In this document: piece by piece, positions 43,590-54,071 of the stretch
Numbering within the stretch: the stretch's first letter is position 1
Layout: the number at the start of each line of letters is the position of its first letter
Position numbers and translations under genes: made by a program
NCBI GenBank assembly: GCA_963735885.1
Contig: CAVTMP010000004.1
Location: 806,001-870,000, forward strand
DNA: 64,000 bases
From: JBBSBL01 sp963735885
GTDB taxonomy: Bacteria; Actinomycetota; Thermoleophilia; Solirubrobacterales; Solirubrobacteraceae
Direction: 5' to 3'
The notes under the pieces: model-generated
Database searches by the model: none
Seen by the model: only the letters and a program-made list of their open reading frames with translations
Told to the model about the DNA's origin: nothing

Positions 43590-44753
43590 GTGACCGCGAT
43601 CGACTGGATCATCGTCGGCCTCGCGGCCCTCGCGGCCGTCTACGGGTACCGCCAGGGGTTCGTCGTGGGCGCGCTCTCGCTCGCGGGCTTCGCCGTCGGC
43701 GCGCTGCTCGGCGCGCGCCTGGGGCCGGCGCTGCTCGACGCCGGCTCGCGCTCGCCCTGGGCGCCGCTGTTCGGCCTGGCCGGCGCGCTGCTCGTGGGCG
43801 GCCTGCTCGCCGCCGGGCTCGAGGCCCTCGGGTCGCGGCTGCGCGGCGCCCTCCGGCTGCCCGCGCTCGGCGTGGTCGACGGGGTGCTCGGCGCGGCGCT
43901 GCTGTCCTGCGTGGCGCTCGGGGTGGCGTGGATCGTCGGCGCCGTGGCGCTCCAGTCGCCGGTCGCCCGCGGGCTGCGGGCGGACATCCAGCGCTCGGCG
44001 ATCCTGCGCCGCCTCAACGAGGCGCTGCCGCCGTCAGGTCCGATCCTGAACGCGCTCGCGCGCTTCGATCCGCTCCCCGCCGTCAACGGCCCGCCGCCGG
44101 GCCTCGTCGAGCGCCCGGAGGCCGGCGTGGTGCGCGATCCGGGCGTGCGCGCCGCCCGGAGCAGCGTCGTGCGCGTGCTCGGCGAGGCCTGCGGGCTCGG
44201 GATCGAGGGGTCCGGGTGGGTCGCCGGGCCCGACCTCGTCGTCACGAACGCCCACGTCGTCGCCGGCACCGCGGACTCGGTGGTGGTCGAGCCGGTCGGC
44301 GCGGGTTCGCGACTGGCCGCGCAGCCCGTCGCCTTCGACCCGCGCAACGACGTCGCGGTGCTGCGCGCCGAGGGTCTCGGCCGCCGGGCGCTCGCGCTCG
44401 CCGCGGACCCGCGCGAGGGCACCGCCGGCGCGATCCTCGGCTATCCGCTGAACGGGCCGTTCGACGCCGAGGCGGCGCGCATCGGCCCGACCCGCGAGGT
44501 CCTCGGCGACGACGCCTACGGCCGCGGCCCCGTCCTGCGCCCGATGACCGCCGTCCGCGGCCGGGTGCGCTCCGGCAACTCCGGCGGGCCGGTCGTCGAC
44601 GGCGGCGGCCGGGTGCTCACGACCGTGTTCGCGGCCGCCACCGGCGGCGGCCCGGCGGGCGGCTTCGGCGTGCCCAACCGCGTCGTGCGATCCGCCCTGC
44701 GCGGGATCGCCCCCGCGGGACGGGTCGTCGACACCGGCGGGTGCGCGAACTGA
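43590..44753 (+). CDS. MarP-like CvpA-trypsin membrane serine protease
   Basis: 387-residue protein: four N-terminal helices of the CvpA/colicin V type (residues 1-120, TAIDWIIVGLAALAAVYGYRQG) and a periplasmic chymotrypsin-fold protease with His222 (TNAHVVAG), Asp254 (NDVAVL) and Ser331 (GNSGGPV). Two Cys (EACGLG and the terminal TGGCAN) could pair as in MarP, whose protease is disulfide-regulated. MarP of Mycobacterium is needed for acid tolerance through activation of a wall hydrolase; this window holds hydrolases that could be its substrates, which is inference. GTG 43590 is preferred over 43554 from the promoter position. Confidence 0.87.
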   Translation: MTAIDWIIVGLAALAAVYGYRQGFVVGALSLAGFAVGALLGARLGPALLDAGSRSPWAPLFGLAGALLVGGLLAAGLEALGSRLRGALRLPALGVVDGVLGAALLSCVALGVAWIVGAVALQSPVARGLRADIQRSAILRRLNEALPPSGPILNALARFDPLPAVNGPPPGLVERPEAGVVRDPGVRAARSSVVRVLGEACGLGIEGSGWVAGPDLVVTNAHVVAGTADSVVVEPVGAGSRLAAQPVAFDPRNDVAVLRAEGLGRRALALAADPREGTAGAILGYPLNGPFDAEAARIGPTREVLGDDAYGRGPVLRPMTAVRGRVRSGNSGGPVVDGGGRVLTTVFAAATGGGPAGGFGVPNRVVRSALRGIAPAGRVVDTGGCAN

Positions 44754-44771
44754 CGCGGCCGGGGGGCCGCG
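44754..44771 (+). terminator. Hairpin at the end of the MarP-like gene
   Basis: CGCGGCC-GGGG-GGCCGCG begins right after the TGA stop (44751-44753) and ends one base before the next promoter's TACCCT. Confidence 0.6.
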
Positions 44772-44772
44772 C

Positions 44773-44778
44773 TACCCT
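44773..44778 (+). promoter_or_regulatory. -10 of the type IA topoisomerase gene, leaderless
   Basis: TACCCT ends 8 bases before the ATG at 44787; no Shine-Dalgarno. Confidence 0.55.
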
Positions 44779-44786
44779 CCGCCGCC

Positions 44787-47029
44787 ATGGCCAAGACCCT
44801 CGTCATCGCCGAGAAGCCCTCCGTCGGTCGCGACCTCACCCGCGTCCTGCCCGGCCCGTTCGCGAAGCACGAGGGCTACCTCGAGGGGCCCGAGCACGTC
44901 ATCACCTGGGCCGTCGGCCACCTCGTGCAGCTCGCGGAGCCGGACGAGTACGACGCGAAGTTCAAGAAGTGGCGCATGGCGGACCTGCCGATCGTGCCCG
45001 ACCGCTTCAAGCTCGTCGTCCGCGACGAGCGCTCGAAGAAGCAGATGGGCGTCGTGCGCCGCCAGCTCGGGCGCGAGGACGTCGAGAGCGTCGTGAACGC
45101 CTGCGACGCGGGGCGCGAGGGTGAGCTGATCTTCGCCTACCTCTACGAGCTGGCCGGCTCGAAGAAGCCGGTGCAGCGGCTGTGGCTCTCCTCGATGACG
45201 GCCGGCGCCATCCGCGACGCGTTCGGGCGCCTGCGGCCCGCCGGTGAGCTCGCCAGCCTCGAGGCCGCCGCCCGCTCGCGCAGCGAGGCCGACTGGATCG
45301 TCGGGATGAACGCGACGCGCGCCGCCACGATCCGGCTGCGCTCCTCCTTCGACGGGGCGGTCTCGCTGGGCCGCGTGCAGACGCCGACGCTCGCGATCAT
45401 CGCCCGCCGCGAGCAGGAGATCCGCGCCTTCGTGCCCGAGCCCTACTGGGTCGTCGACGCGACCTTCGCCGCGCCGCCGGAGCGCGTCTACGAGGGCCGC
45501 TACCACGCCGGCGCCAAGCCGCGGGTGGCGACCGGCGGAGGAGGCGGAGGCGATCGTCGCCGCCGCCACCGGCCGGCCGGGCACGATCACGAAGCTCGAG
45601 ACCACCGAGCGCAAGGAGCGCGCCCCGCTGCTCTACGACCTCACGTCGCTCCAGCGCGAGGCGAACAGCCGCTTCGGCTTCTCCGCGCGGCGGACGCTCG
45701 CGGCGGCCCAGCGGCTCTACGAGGAGCACAAGGCGCTGACCTACCCCCGCACGAACTCGCGCTACCTCACCAAGGACATGATCGGCGAGATCAAGCCGAC
45801 CGCCGAGCTCGTCGGCACGCGGCCGGAGTACCGCGACGGCGCGCGCTACGTCACCGGCCTCGACGTCCTCCCGCTCGCCCGCGTGGTCAACGACGCGAAG
45901 GTCACCGACCACCACGCGATCATCCCCACCCGCAGCGAGCACCCCGTCGAGAAGATGAGCGCCGACGACCGTCGCGTCTACGACATGGCCGTCCGCCGCT
46001 TCCTCGCCGTCTTCCACCCCGACGCCGTGTTCGAGAACACGCGCGTGGAGACCACGGTCGCCGGCCACGTGTTCCGCACGCGCGGCAAGGTGCTGCTCGT
46101 GCCCGGCTGGCGCGCGGTCTACGGCGAGTCGGCCGACGCGGAGCCGAAGGCCGGCGAGGACGACGAGGGTCGCGAGCAGCAGCTGCCCAAGCTCGAGCGC
46201 GACGAGACCGTCGAGACGCGCGACGTCCGCTCCGAGCGCAAGGAGACCAAGCCGCCGCGGCGCTACAGCGAGGGGTCGCTGCTCGCGGCGATGGAGACCG
46301 CCGGCAAGCTCGTGGACGACGAGGAGCTGCGCGAGGCGATGAAGGACTCGGGCATCGGCACGCCGGCCACCCGCGCGGCGATCATCGAGCGGCTCATCCA
46401 GGTCGGCTACGTCGAGCGCGACGGTCGCGCGCTCGTCGCCACCGAGAAGGGCCTGAACGTCGTGCGCCTGCTCGGGGAGCACCCGCTCACCTCGCCGAGC
46501 CTCACCGGGAGCTGGGAGCACCGGCTGGCCAAGATCGAGCACGGCGAGGACTCCCGCGAGCGCTTCATGGGCGACATCGCGAAGTTCGCGGAGGAGACCG
46601 TCGGCGACGCTCGACAGCACGCTGAAGGACGTGCGCATCCCGCGCGCGAACCTCGGGCCCTGTCCCGTCTGCGGCCACGACATCGTCGAGAACCGCAAGG
46701 GGTACTCGTGCTGGTCGCGCGAGGATCCGGGGTGCGGGTTCGTGATCTGGAAGGCGAAGGCCGGCAAGCAGCTGCCGGCCGCCGTGGCGCGCGAGCTGAT
46801 CCGGGCGGGGCGGACGGAGAAGCCCGTCACGGGCTTCAAGGGCCGCAGCGGCCGCTCGTTCCGGGCGCGGCTGGCGCTCGTGCAGAACGACGAGGGACGC
46901 TGGCGCGTGGAGTTCGACGAGCCCTGGGCCAAGGAGGGCGCCAAGCCCCCCGAGGCCGAGGCCGAGGCCGACGTCGCCGCCGGGGCCGGGTCGGGCGGGG
47001 CCGCGCCACCGGAGACCGCCGCGGCGTAG
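44787..47029 (+). CDS. topB: Type IA DNA topoisomerase, TopB-like (two frameshifts as read)
   Basis: About 745 residues. Relaxes or decatenates DNA through a covalent 5'-phosphotyrosine. TOPRIM domain with VIAEKPSVGRDL and NACDAGREGELIF, the central gate with SLGRVQTPTLAIIARRE, the active-site Tyr in ALTYPRTNSRYL (codon 45742-45744), GIGTPATRAAIIERL and a C-terminal Cys4-type motif (CPVCG...CW...CGF). One extra G near 45535 (ACC|g|GCG) and one near 46608 (GTC|g|GCG) break the frame, with homology continuing on both sides. TopB (topoisomerase III) fits better than TopA because it starts directly with AKTLVIAEKPS. Followed by the AddB-like gene after 70 bases. Confidence 0.88.
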
Positions 47030-47099
47030 GCCGCGCGCCACCTCCCGGCGGCGGGCCCGGACGTCAGCCCGTCGGGGCGGGGCGCGACCATGGGCGTTC

Positions 47100-50033
47100 G
47101 TGCCGCTCACGCTCGTCATCGGTCCCGCCAACGCCGCGAAGGCCGGGGAGGTCCTCGGCGCCTTCCGCGCGATGGCCCCGCGCGACCCGATGCTCGTCGT
47201 GCCCACCGCGGCCGATGCGCTCCACTACGAGCGGGAGCTCACGGCGGGCGGCGCGCTGATCGGGGGCCGGGTCGGGAGCTTCGAGACCTTCGTGCGCGAG
47301 CTCGCCCGTCGCGTCGGCACGCCCGAGCACGCGATCGGCCCCGTGCAGCGGGAGCGCGTCGTCGCGGCGGCGATCCGCGACGCCGGTCTGCGGGTGCTGG
47401 CCCCGAGCGCCCGCGCGCCCGGCTTCCTCGCCGCCGCGGTGCGCCTCGAGGCGGAGCTCGACCGCGAGCGGGTCGCGCCCCGGCGCCTGCGCCAGGCCGT
47501 CGACGCCTGGGCCGGCCGCCGGGGACGCCGCGCCGCGCACGCCCGCGAGGTGGCGTCGATCCACGCGGCCTACACGCGCGCGGCTCGAGCGGCTCGGGCG
47601 CGTGGACGGGGACGGCCGCGCGTGGCGCGCGCTCGACGGGCTGCGCGCCGATCCCGCTCGCTGGGGCGGCGCCCCGGTCCTCTTCTACGGCTTCGAGGAC
47701 CTGACCGCCCCGCAGCGGGACGCCGTCGAGACGCTGGCCGGCCCCGCCGGCGTCGAGGTGTGGGTCTCGCTCCCCTACGAGCCCGGGCGGGCCGCCTTCG
47801 CCGACCGGGCCGGGCTGGCCGAGGACCTCCGGGCGGCGGCCGACCGCGTCGTCGACCTGCCGGCCGATCCGGAGCACCAGGCGGCGGCGCTCCACCACCT
47901 CGAGCGCGCGCTGTTCGAGCCGGAGACGGCCCGCGTGGCGGCGGGGGAGGCCGTCGGGCTGCTCGAGTCGGGCGGCGAGCGGGCCGAGGCCGAGCAGCTC
48001 GGCGCCGAGGTCCTCGGGCTGATGCGAGACGGGGTCGCGCCCGAGGAGATCGCGGTCGTCCTGCGGACGCCCGGGGACCACGCGGCGCTCGTGGCCGAGG
48101 TCTTCGGGGCCTACGGGATCCCGTTCGTGCAGCGCCGAGCCGCGCCGCTCGCCCACACGGCGCTCGGCGCGGGTCTGCTCGGGCTGGCGCGCTGCGCGCT
48201 CGCGGCGCGGGCGGGCGCCCGCGCCGAGGACCTCCTCGCGTGGCTGCGCGCTCCCGGCGTGTCCGACGATCCCGACGCCGTGGATGCCCTCGAGGCGTCG
48301 CTCCGGCGGGTCGGCGAGGACCGGCTGGTCGCGGCCCGGCGCGCGTGGGAGCGCGGCGGGCGGCGGCTGCCCGAGGCGCTGGGGCGGCTCGCCGAGGCCG
48401 CCGGGGGGACGGCGCGGGCTTCCCGGCGGCGCTCAGGGCGGCCGCGTCCGCGTTGTTCGCGGGCGGCGTCCGGGGCACGCGGGGCCCGCTGTCTCCGGGC
48501 GAGGCGGCTGACGCCGAGGCGCTGCGCGCGGTCGATGCCGCCCTGCGCGAGGTCGAGGCGCTCGGCGGCCTCGACCCGGCGGAGGCGGTCGAGGCGCTGG
48601 CGGGCGTCGAGGTGGTGCTCGACGCCGGCGTCCCGCGCCCGGGCGCGGTGCTCGTCGCCGACCCGCTGGCGATCCGCGCGCGGCGCTTCCGCGCGGTGCT
48701 CGTCGGCGGCCTCCAGGCCGACGAGTTCCCGCGCCCGGCGCCCGCCGAGCCGTTCTTCGGCGACGAGGAGCGACGTGAGATCGCCGAGGCCTCCGGACTG
48801 CGCCTGCCGCGCGGCGATCGGATCCGCGACGCCGAGCGCGCCCTCTTCTACGCCTGCGTCTCCCGGCCCGCCGAGCGGCTCGTGCTGAGCTGGCGCACGT
48901 CGACCGAGGAGGGCGCGCCGGCCCTCCGCTCGGTCTTCGTGGACGAGGTCGTCCGGCGCTTCGAGCCGGACCTGTGGAGCGCGCGCCGCGCCCGGCTCCT
49001 CTCGGAGGTGACGTGGGCGCCCGACGCGGCGCCGACGGCGGCGGAGCGTCGGCGCGGGCTCGCGGCGCGGGGCCCGCGGGTGGCGGAGCGGCCGCTCGGC
49101 CCGCTCCCGGCGGCGGCCGCCGCGCGGCTGCGTCAGCGCGAGGCGATCTCGCCCGGGGCGCTCGAGCGCTTCTGGGGCTGCCCGGCGAGCTGGCTCGTGC
49201 AGGACGAGCTGCGGCCCGCCGCGCTGGAGCCGGACGCCGAGCCGCTCGATCGCGGCCGGCTCGTCCACGCGGTCCTCGAGCGCGTGCTCGCGGCGCTCCG
49301 CGAGGACGCCGGCGGCGGCGCGGCTCGCGTCGAGCCCGCCACGCTCGAGCGGGCCCTGGCGCTCGCGGACGAGGCGCTGGACCGCCTCGCGCCCGAGCAC
49401 CGCCTCGCCGGCACCGCGGGGGGTCGGGCCGGCGCGCTGCGCGCGATCCGCGCGTCGGTGCGCGGATGCCTGGAGCAGGAGGCCCGCGCCGGGCTGCCAT
49501 GGGCCGCGGAGCGGCTCGAATGGTCCTTCGGGATGGCGGACGAGCCCGGCTCCGCGCCGGCGCTCGAGCTCGGCGGCGGGGTCCGGGTCCACGGCCGCGT
49601 CGACCGGGTGGATCGGGATGCCGCGAGCGGCGGGGCCGTGGTGCGCGACTACAAGACCGGCCGCGCGCATCCGTCGTGGAGCGCGCGGGGCTGGGAGGAC
49701 GCCCGCCGGCTGCAGGTCGCCCTCTACCTCCTCGCCGTGCGCGAGGTGCTGGGCGAGGAGGCGGCCGGCGGGGTCTACGCGCCGGTCGGCGGCGTCGATC
49801 GCCCCCGGGGCCTCGTGCTCGCCACCGGGCCGGCGGCCGACGCGGCCGCGGCGAAGGCGCTCTACGGCGACGACCTGGCCGACCCGGAGGCCCTCGCCGC
49901 CCGGCTGGAGGAGGCCGCCGCCACGGCGGCGCGACTCGGGCGGGCCCTGCTCGACGGCGAGCTCGCGCCGTCGCCGTCGACGTGCGGGTTCGGCGCCTGC
50001 CGCCACCCGGGCGTCTGCCGGAGCGGCGCGTGA
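47100..50033 (+). CDS. AddB-like PD-(D/E)XK nuclease/helicase subunit (two frameshifts as read)
   Basis: About 977 residues. Partner subunit of a double-strand-break resecting nuclease (AddAB/RexAB type). The N-terminus LTLVIGPANAAKAGEVL is a P-loop-like region that is degenerate, as in AddB. The C-terminal nuclease has GRVDRVD and AVVRDYKTGR, and the four Cys of the iron-sulfur staple: one in GCPASWL (near 49177) and three in CGFGACRHPGVC at the end. Frame breaks near 47583 (GCG|g|CTC) and 48410 (G-run short by one) cancel each other. GTG 47100; its stop overlaps the helicase subunit gene. Confidence 0.82.
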   Translation: MPLTLVIGPANAAKAGEVLGAFRAMAPRDPMLVVPTAADALHYERELTAGGALIGGRVGSFETFVRELARRVGTPEHAIGPVQRERVVAAAIRDAGLRVLAPSARAPGFLAAAVRLEAELDRERVAPRRLRQAVDAWAGRRGRRAAHAREVASIHAAYTRAARAARARGRGRPRVARARRAARRSRSLGRRPGPLLRLRGPDRPAAGRRRDAGRPRRRRGVGLAPLRARAGRLRRPGRAGRGPPGGGRPRRRPAGRSGAPGGGAPPPRARAVRAGDGPRGGGGGRRAARVGRRAGRGRAARRRGPRADARRGRARGDRGRPADARGPRGARGRGLRGLRDPVRAAPSRAARPHGARRGSARAGALRARGAGGRPRRGPPRVAARSRRVRRSRRRGCPRGVAPAGRRGPAGRGPARVGARRAAAARGAGAARRGRRGDGAGFPAALRAAASALFAGGVRGTRGPLSPGEAADAEALRAVDAALREVEALGGLDPAEAVEALAGVEVVLDAGVPRPGAVLVADPLAIRARRFRAVLVGGLQADEFPRPAPAEPFFGDEERREIAEASGLRLPRGDRIRDAERALFYACVSRPAERLVLSWRTSTEEGAPALRSVFVDEVVRRFEPDLWSARRARLLSEVTWAPDAAPTAAERRRGLAARGPRVAERPLGPLPAAAAARLRQREAISPGALERFWGCPASWLVQDELRPAALEPDAEPLDRGRLVHAVLERVLAALREDAGGGAARVEPATLERALALADEALDRLAPEHRLAGTAGGRAGALRAIRASVRGCLEQEARAGLPWAAERLEWSFGMADEPGSAPALELGGGVRVHGRVDRVDRDAASGGAVVRDYKTGRAHPSWSARGWEDARRLQVALYLLAVREVLGEEAAGGVYAPVGGVDRPRGLVLATGPAADAAAAKALYGDDLADPEALAARLEEAAATAARLGRALLDGELAPSPSTCGFGACRHPGVCRSGA

Positions 50034-53000
50034 GCGACGGCGAGGCGCCGGGGTTCACGGCGGAGCAGCGGGCGGCGATCGAGCGCCGCGAGGGCCCGCT
50101 GCTGCTGTCCGCCGCCGCGGGCTCGGGCAAGACCGCGGTGCTCGTCGAGCGCTACGTCCGCTCGGTGCTCGAGGACGGCGTCCCGGTGGCCGCCGTGCTC
50201 GCGATCACCTTCACCGAGCAGGCCGCGGGGGAGATGGCGATGCGGATCCGCGACGAGCTGCGCCGTCGGGGGCGCGACGACCTCGCCGTGGACGCCGAGG
50301 AGGCGCGGGTCTCGACGATCCACGCCCTGTGCCACCGCCTCCTGCGCGAGAACGCGCTCGCCGCGCGGATCGACCCGGGGTTCACCGTCCTCGACGCGCC
50401 GGGTGCCGACCGGATGGCCCGCGCGGCCTACGACCGGGCGCTCGACGACCTCGTCGCGCAGGCCGGCGAGGCCGGGGCCGACCTCCTCGCCCGCGTCCCC
50501 CCGGTCGCGCTGCGCGCCGCGGTCCGCGGCGCGCACGCCGCCCTGCGAAGCCGGGGGCAGGCCGCCCCGGGCCTGCCCGAGCCGGCGGAGCGCGATCCCG
50601 GCGCCGCGCTCGCGGCGCTGGCCCGCGCCTGCGCCCCGGCGGCGGCGGAGCTGGGGGCGGTCGACGGGAAGCGGGCCGCGGCGGGCGCCGCCGCGGCGAC
50701 GGACTGCGCCGCGTGGCTCGCGGGGCACGGGGACGGCGTGCCGGCGCCGGGCGAGCTCGGCCGCTTCGCCCTCCCGGGGGGCGACGGCGCCGGGCTCGGG
50801 GGCGCGGCCGCCGGCGACTACCGCCGGGCGCTGGCGGACGCCGTCCGCGCCGGCGCGGACGAGGAGCTGCGACCCGCGCTTCGCGCGCTCGACCTGCTGC
50901 TGCGCGCCTTCGGGACGCGCTACGCGGCGGCCAAGCGCGCGGCGTCGGCGGTCGACTTCGCGGACCTCGAGCTGCTGGCGGTCTCGCTGCTCGAGGATCG
51001 CGCCGACGTGCGTCGCCGCGAGGTCCGCCGCTTCCGGCGCGTGCTGGTCGACGAGCTGCAGGACGTCAACGGCGTGCAGCTCCGCCTGCTCGAGCTGCTG
51101 GCTCCGGACGGCTGGTTCGCGGTGGGCGACGCGGCTCAGTCGATCTACGCCTTCCGCCACGCGGACGTCGAGCTGTTCCGCGCGCGCCGCGCGGCGCTGG
51201 AGCCGGCCGGCGCCGCGCTCGAGCTGCGCACGAGCTTCCGCGCCCGCCCGGAGCTCGTGGACGCCGTCAACCTCGGCGTGGGGCCGCAGATCGACTCCTA
51301 CGTGCCGCTCCTCGCCGGCCGCGCGGACCCGCCGGCCGCCGACCCGGCGGTCGAGCTCCTGATCACCCACCGCGGGGCGTGGACGGCCGAGGAGGTCATG
51401 CCCGACGGCGCGCCGCCGCCCTGCGCGGCGTGGCGGATGGCCGAGGCCCGGGCGCTGGCGGCGCGCATCCGGGCGCTCGTCGCCGGGGGGCGGCCCGCGC
51501 GCGACGTCGTGGTGCTGCTGCGCGCCGCCACCGACCTCGGCGCCTATGAGCGCGCGCTCGACGACGCGGGGGTCCCGACCTACGTGATCGGCGGTCGCGG
51601 CTACTGGGAGCGGCGCGAGGTGCAGGACCTCGTCGCGTGGCTCGCCGTGCTGGCCAACACCCGTGACGAGCCGCGGCTCTGGGAGGTGCTCGCCTCGCCG
51701 CTCGTCGGCCTCGACGCGGGCGCGCTCGTGCACGTCGCCGCGGCGGCCCGCGACGCCGGCACGGATCCCTGGCGGGTGCTGCGGGCCGCGTTCGCGCCCG
51801 GCGCCGCCGTCGCTCCCGCCGGTCTCGAGCTCGCGGCGGCCGCCGAGGCGCTCCCGGCCGCGCTGTCGGCCGAGGCGCGCGGGCGCCTGGCGGCCTTCGT
51901 CCCGTGGGCGGAGGCGGAGCGCCGCGAGGCGGCCCGCCGCGAGCCGGCGGAGCTCGTCGCCCGCGCCGTCGCGGCGCGCGGCTACGACCTCGCGGTGCTG
52001 CGCATGCCGGGCGGCGCGCGGCGGCTCGCCAACGTGCGGAAGCTCCTGCGGCTCGCGCGCGAGCACCAGGCCGCCGAGGGGCCGGGGCTGCGCGGCTTCG
52101 TCGACGCCGTCGCGCGGCGCACCGGCCGCGAGGCGCTGGCCGAGGCCCGGGAGGGGGAGGCGCCGGTCGAGAGCGAGGATCTCGACGCGGTGCGCCTCAT
52201 GACGATCCACCGGGCCAAGGGGCTCGAGTTCCCCGTCGTCTGCGTCGCCGACCTGGGACGCGCCTCGCCGCGCGGCGAGGACCTCCTGCGGCTCGGCCGC
52301 CGGGGGGAGATCGGGCTGCGGCTGCGGCCGCTCGGCGGCGGTCCCGCCGTCGAGGCGTTCGACTGGCCGGAGGTCACCGCGGCGCGGCGCGCGGCGGCCG
52401 AGCAGGAGACGCGCCGCCTCTTCTACGTCGCGATGACCCGCGCCCGCGAGCGGCTCGTGCTCTGCGGGGCCGTGGACGTCGAGCGCCCGCCGGGCGACTG
52501 GCGCGTGCCGCTCGGCTGGATCGCCGCCGGGCTCGTGCCGGACCTCGCGGAACGCCTCGCCCGCGGGGAGGACGTGGGCGTCGCCGAGCGCGAGGCCGAC
52601 GGCCGCCGGGTCCCGATCGCGTATGCGATCGGGCGGCCGGGAGCGCCGGCCGGTCCCGCGCCGGCGCCCGAGGCGGCGCCGGGGGGAGGTCCCCGCGCCC
52701 GCGGCCGAGCCCGTGGATCGAGGACCGGGGCCGGGGGCACCGGCGGCGCCGGTGCCCGCGACCGCCGAGCCGGAGCCGCCCCCGCCCGCGGCGGGCGGCG
52801 CCCCGGCGCCGGAGCGCCTGAGCTACTCGGCGCTCGCCGAGGCGGCCCGCTGCGGGCGGCGGTTCTACCTCGAGCGCGTCCTGCGCCTGCCCGCGCCACC
52901 CGACGCCGAGGGCCCGCGCGGCGCCGGCCCGTCCGCCGGACTCGACGCGCGCGAGCGGGGCACGCTCGTCCACGCCCTGCTCGAGACCGCCGTCCTCGGC

Positions 53001-53641
53001 GCCGGTGAGACGCCCGGTCCCCAGGCCGTCGCGGCGGAGGCCCGGCGCCTCGGCCTCGCGCCGGGCGCCGGCGACCTGGCGACGGTGGCGCGGCTCGTCG
53101 CGGCCGGGGCCGGCTCGGCGCCCGCGGCGCGACTCGCCGTCGCGGGGGCGCGCCGCGAGGAGCGCTTCGCCTTCCGGCTCGCGGTCCCCGGCCAGGGCGA
53201 CGTGCTCGTCTCGGGCGTCCTCGACGCGCTGGCGCGGGAGGGGGAGCGCGCCCTCGTGGTCGACTGGAAGTCCGACCGGCTCGCGCCCGGCGAGACGCCC
53301 GCGGCCGCGGCCGCGCGCGACTACGGGTTGCAGCGGGACGTCTACGCGCTCGCGCTGCTGCGCGCCGGCGTCGCCGAGGTCGAGGTGGTCCACTGCTACC
53401 TCGAGCGACCGGAGACACCCGGCCACCGCCCGCCACCTCGCCGCCGAGGCGCCGGCGATCGCCTCGCGGCTGGGCGGCGCGCGCGGCGGCGATCCTCGGC
53501 GGCGAGCTCGAGGCGAGCGCCGCGCCGTGGTCGGGCCTCTGCGCGGGATGCCCCGGGCGCGGCACCCTGTGCCCGCACCCCCGGGCGCGCACCGAGCGGG
53601 ACGCGCCGCCCGCGAGCGTCGGCGCCGAGACGGACGGGTAG
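50030..53641 (+). CDS. AddA-like UvrD/REP helicase-nuclease (frameshifts near 52683, 53420 and 53490)
   Basis: About 1,200 residues. Superfamily 1A helicase: SAAAGSGKTAVLVERY (Walker A), AITFTEQAAGEM (Ia), VLVDELQDVNGVQ (Walker B; DEXQD), GDAAQSIYAFRHAD (III), LRTSFRARPEL (IV), LMTIHRAKGLEFPVV (V) and YVAMTRARERLVL (VI). The C-terminal PD-(D/E)XK nuclease has ALVVDWKSDRL and a Cys cluster (GLCAGCPGRGTLC). GTG at 50030 overlaps the AddB-like stop, so the two subunits are coupled, as in addBA operons. Indels fall in G/C runs in the Pro-rich linker and near the end. In its role it would unwind and resect broken DNA ends for recombination. Confidence 0.85.
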
Positions 53642-53672
53642 CGTCCCCGGCGACTACGATCCGGAGGTCGCG

Positions 53673-54002
53673 ATGGAGCACTGGGACCTGAGCACGCACG
53701 AGGTCGACGAGCACCACCCCGTCGTCCTCGACTCGCAGCCCGAGGCGCGGGGCATCCTCCTGGCGCTGCCGGCGGGCGAGCGCCTGCAGGAGCACGAGGT
53801 CCACGAGCGGGCGTGGGTCGCGGTCGTCGCCGGCGAGGTGGAGATCTCCTGCGACGGCGAGGAGGCCCACGGCGGTCCGGGGCTGCTGGCCACCTTCGCC
53901 CCGCACGAGCGCCACGAGGTCCGCGCCCGCACCGACGCGCGGCTGCTGCTCCTGCTCGCCCCGTGGCCCGGCGAGGGCCGCCCGCCGGACTGGCGCAGCT
54001 GA
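53673..54002 (+). CDS. Cupin-domain protein
   Basis: 109-residue small beta-barrel. RLQEHEVHERAWVAVVAGEVEIS and PGLLATFAPHERHEVRA are the two cupin motifs; His/Glu residues could hold one metal. ATG 53673 has GGAGG at 6 bases. Begins 31 bases after the helicase stop. Function unknown. Confidence 0.8.
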   Translation: MEHWDLSTHEVDEHHPVVLDSQPEARGILLALPAGERLQEHEVHERAWVAVVAGEVEISCDGEEAHGGPGLLATFAPHERHEVRARTDARLLLLLAPWPGEGRPPDWRS

Positions 54003-54071
54003 TCCGGGTGGCGCCGACCGCCCGCGACACGGCCGGCGGCCCGCGCCTCGCCGCGCGACTCGCGTGACGGA

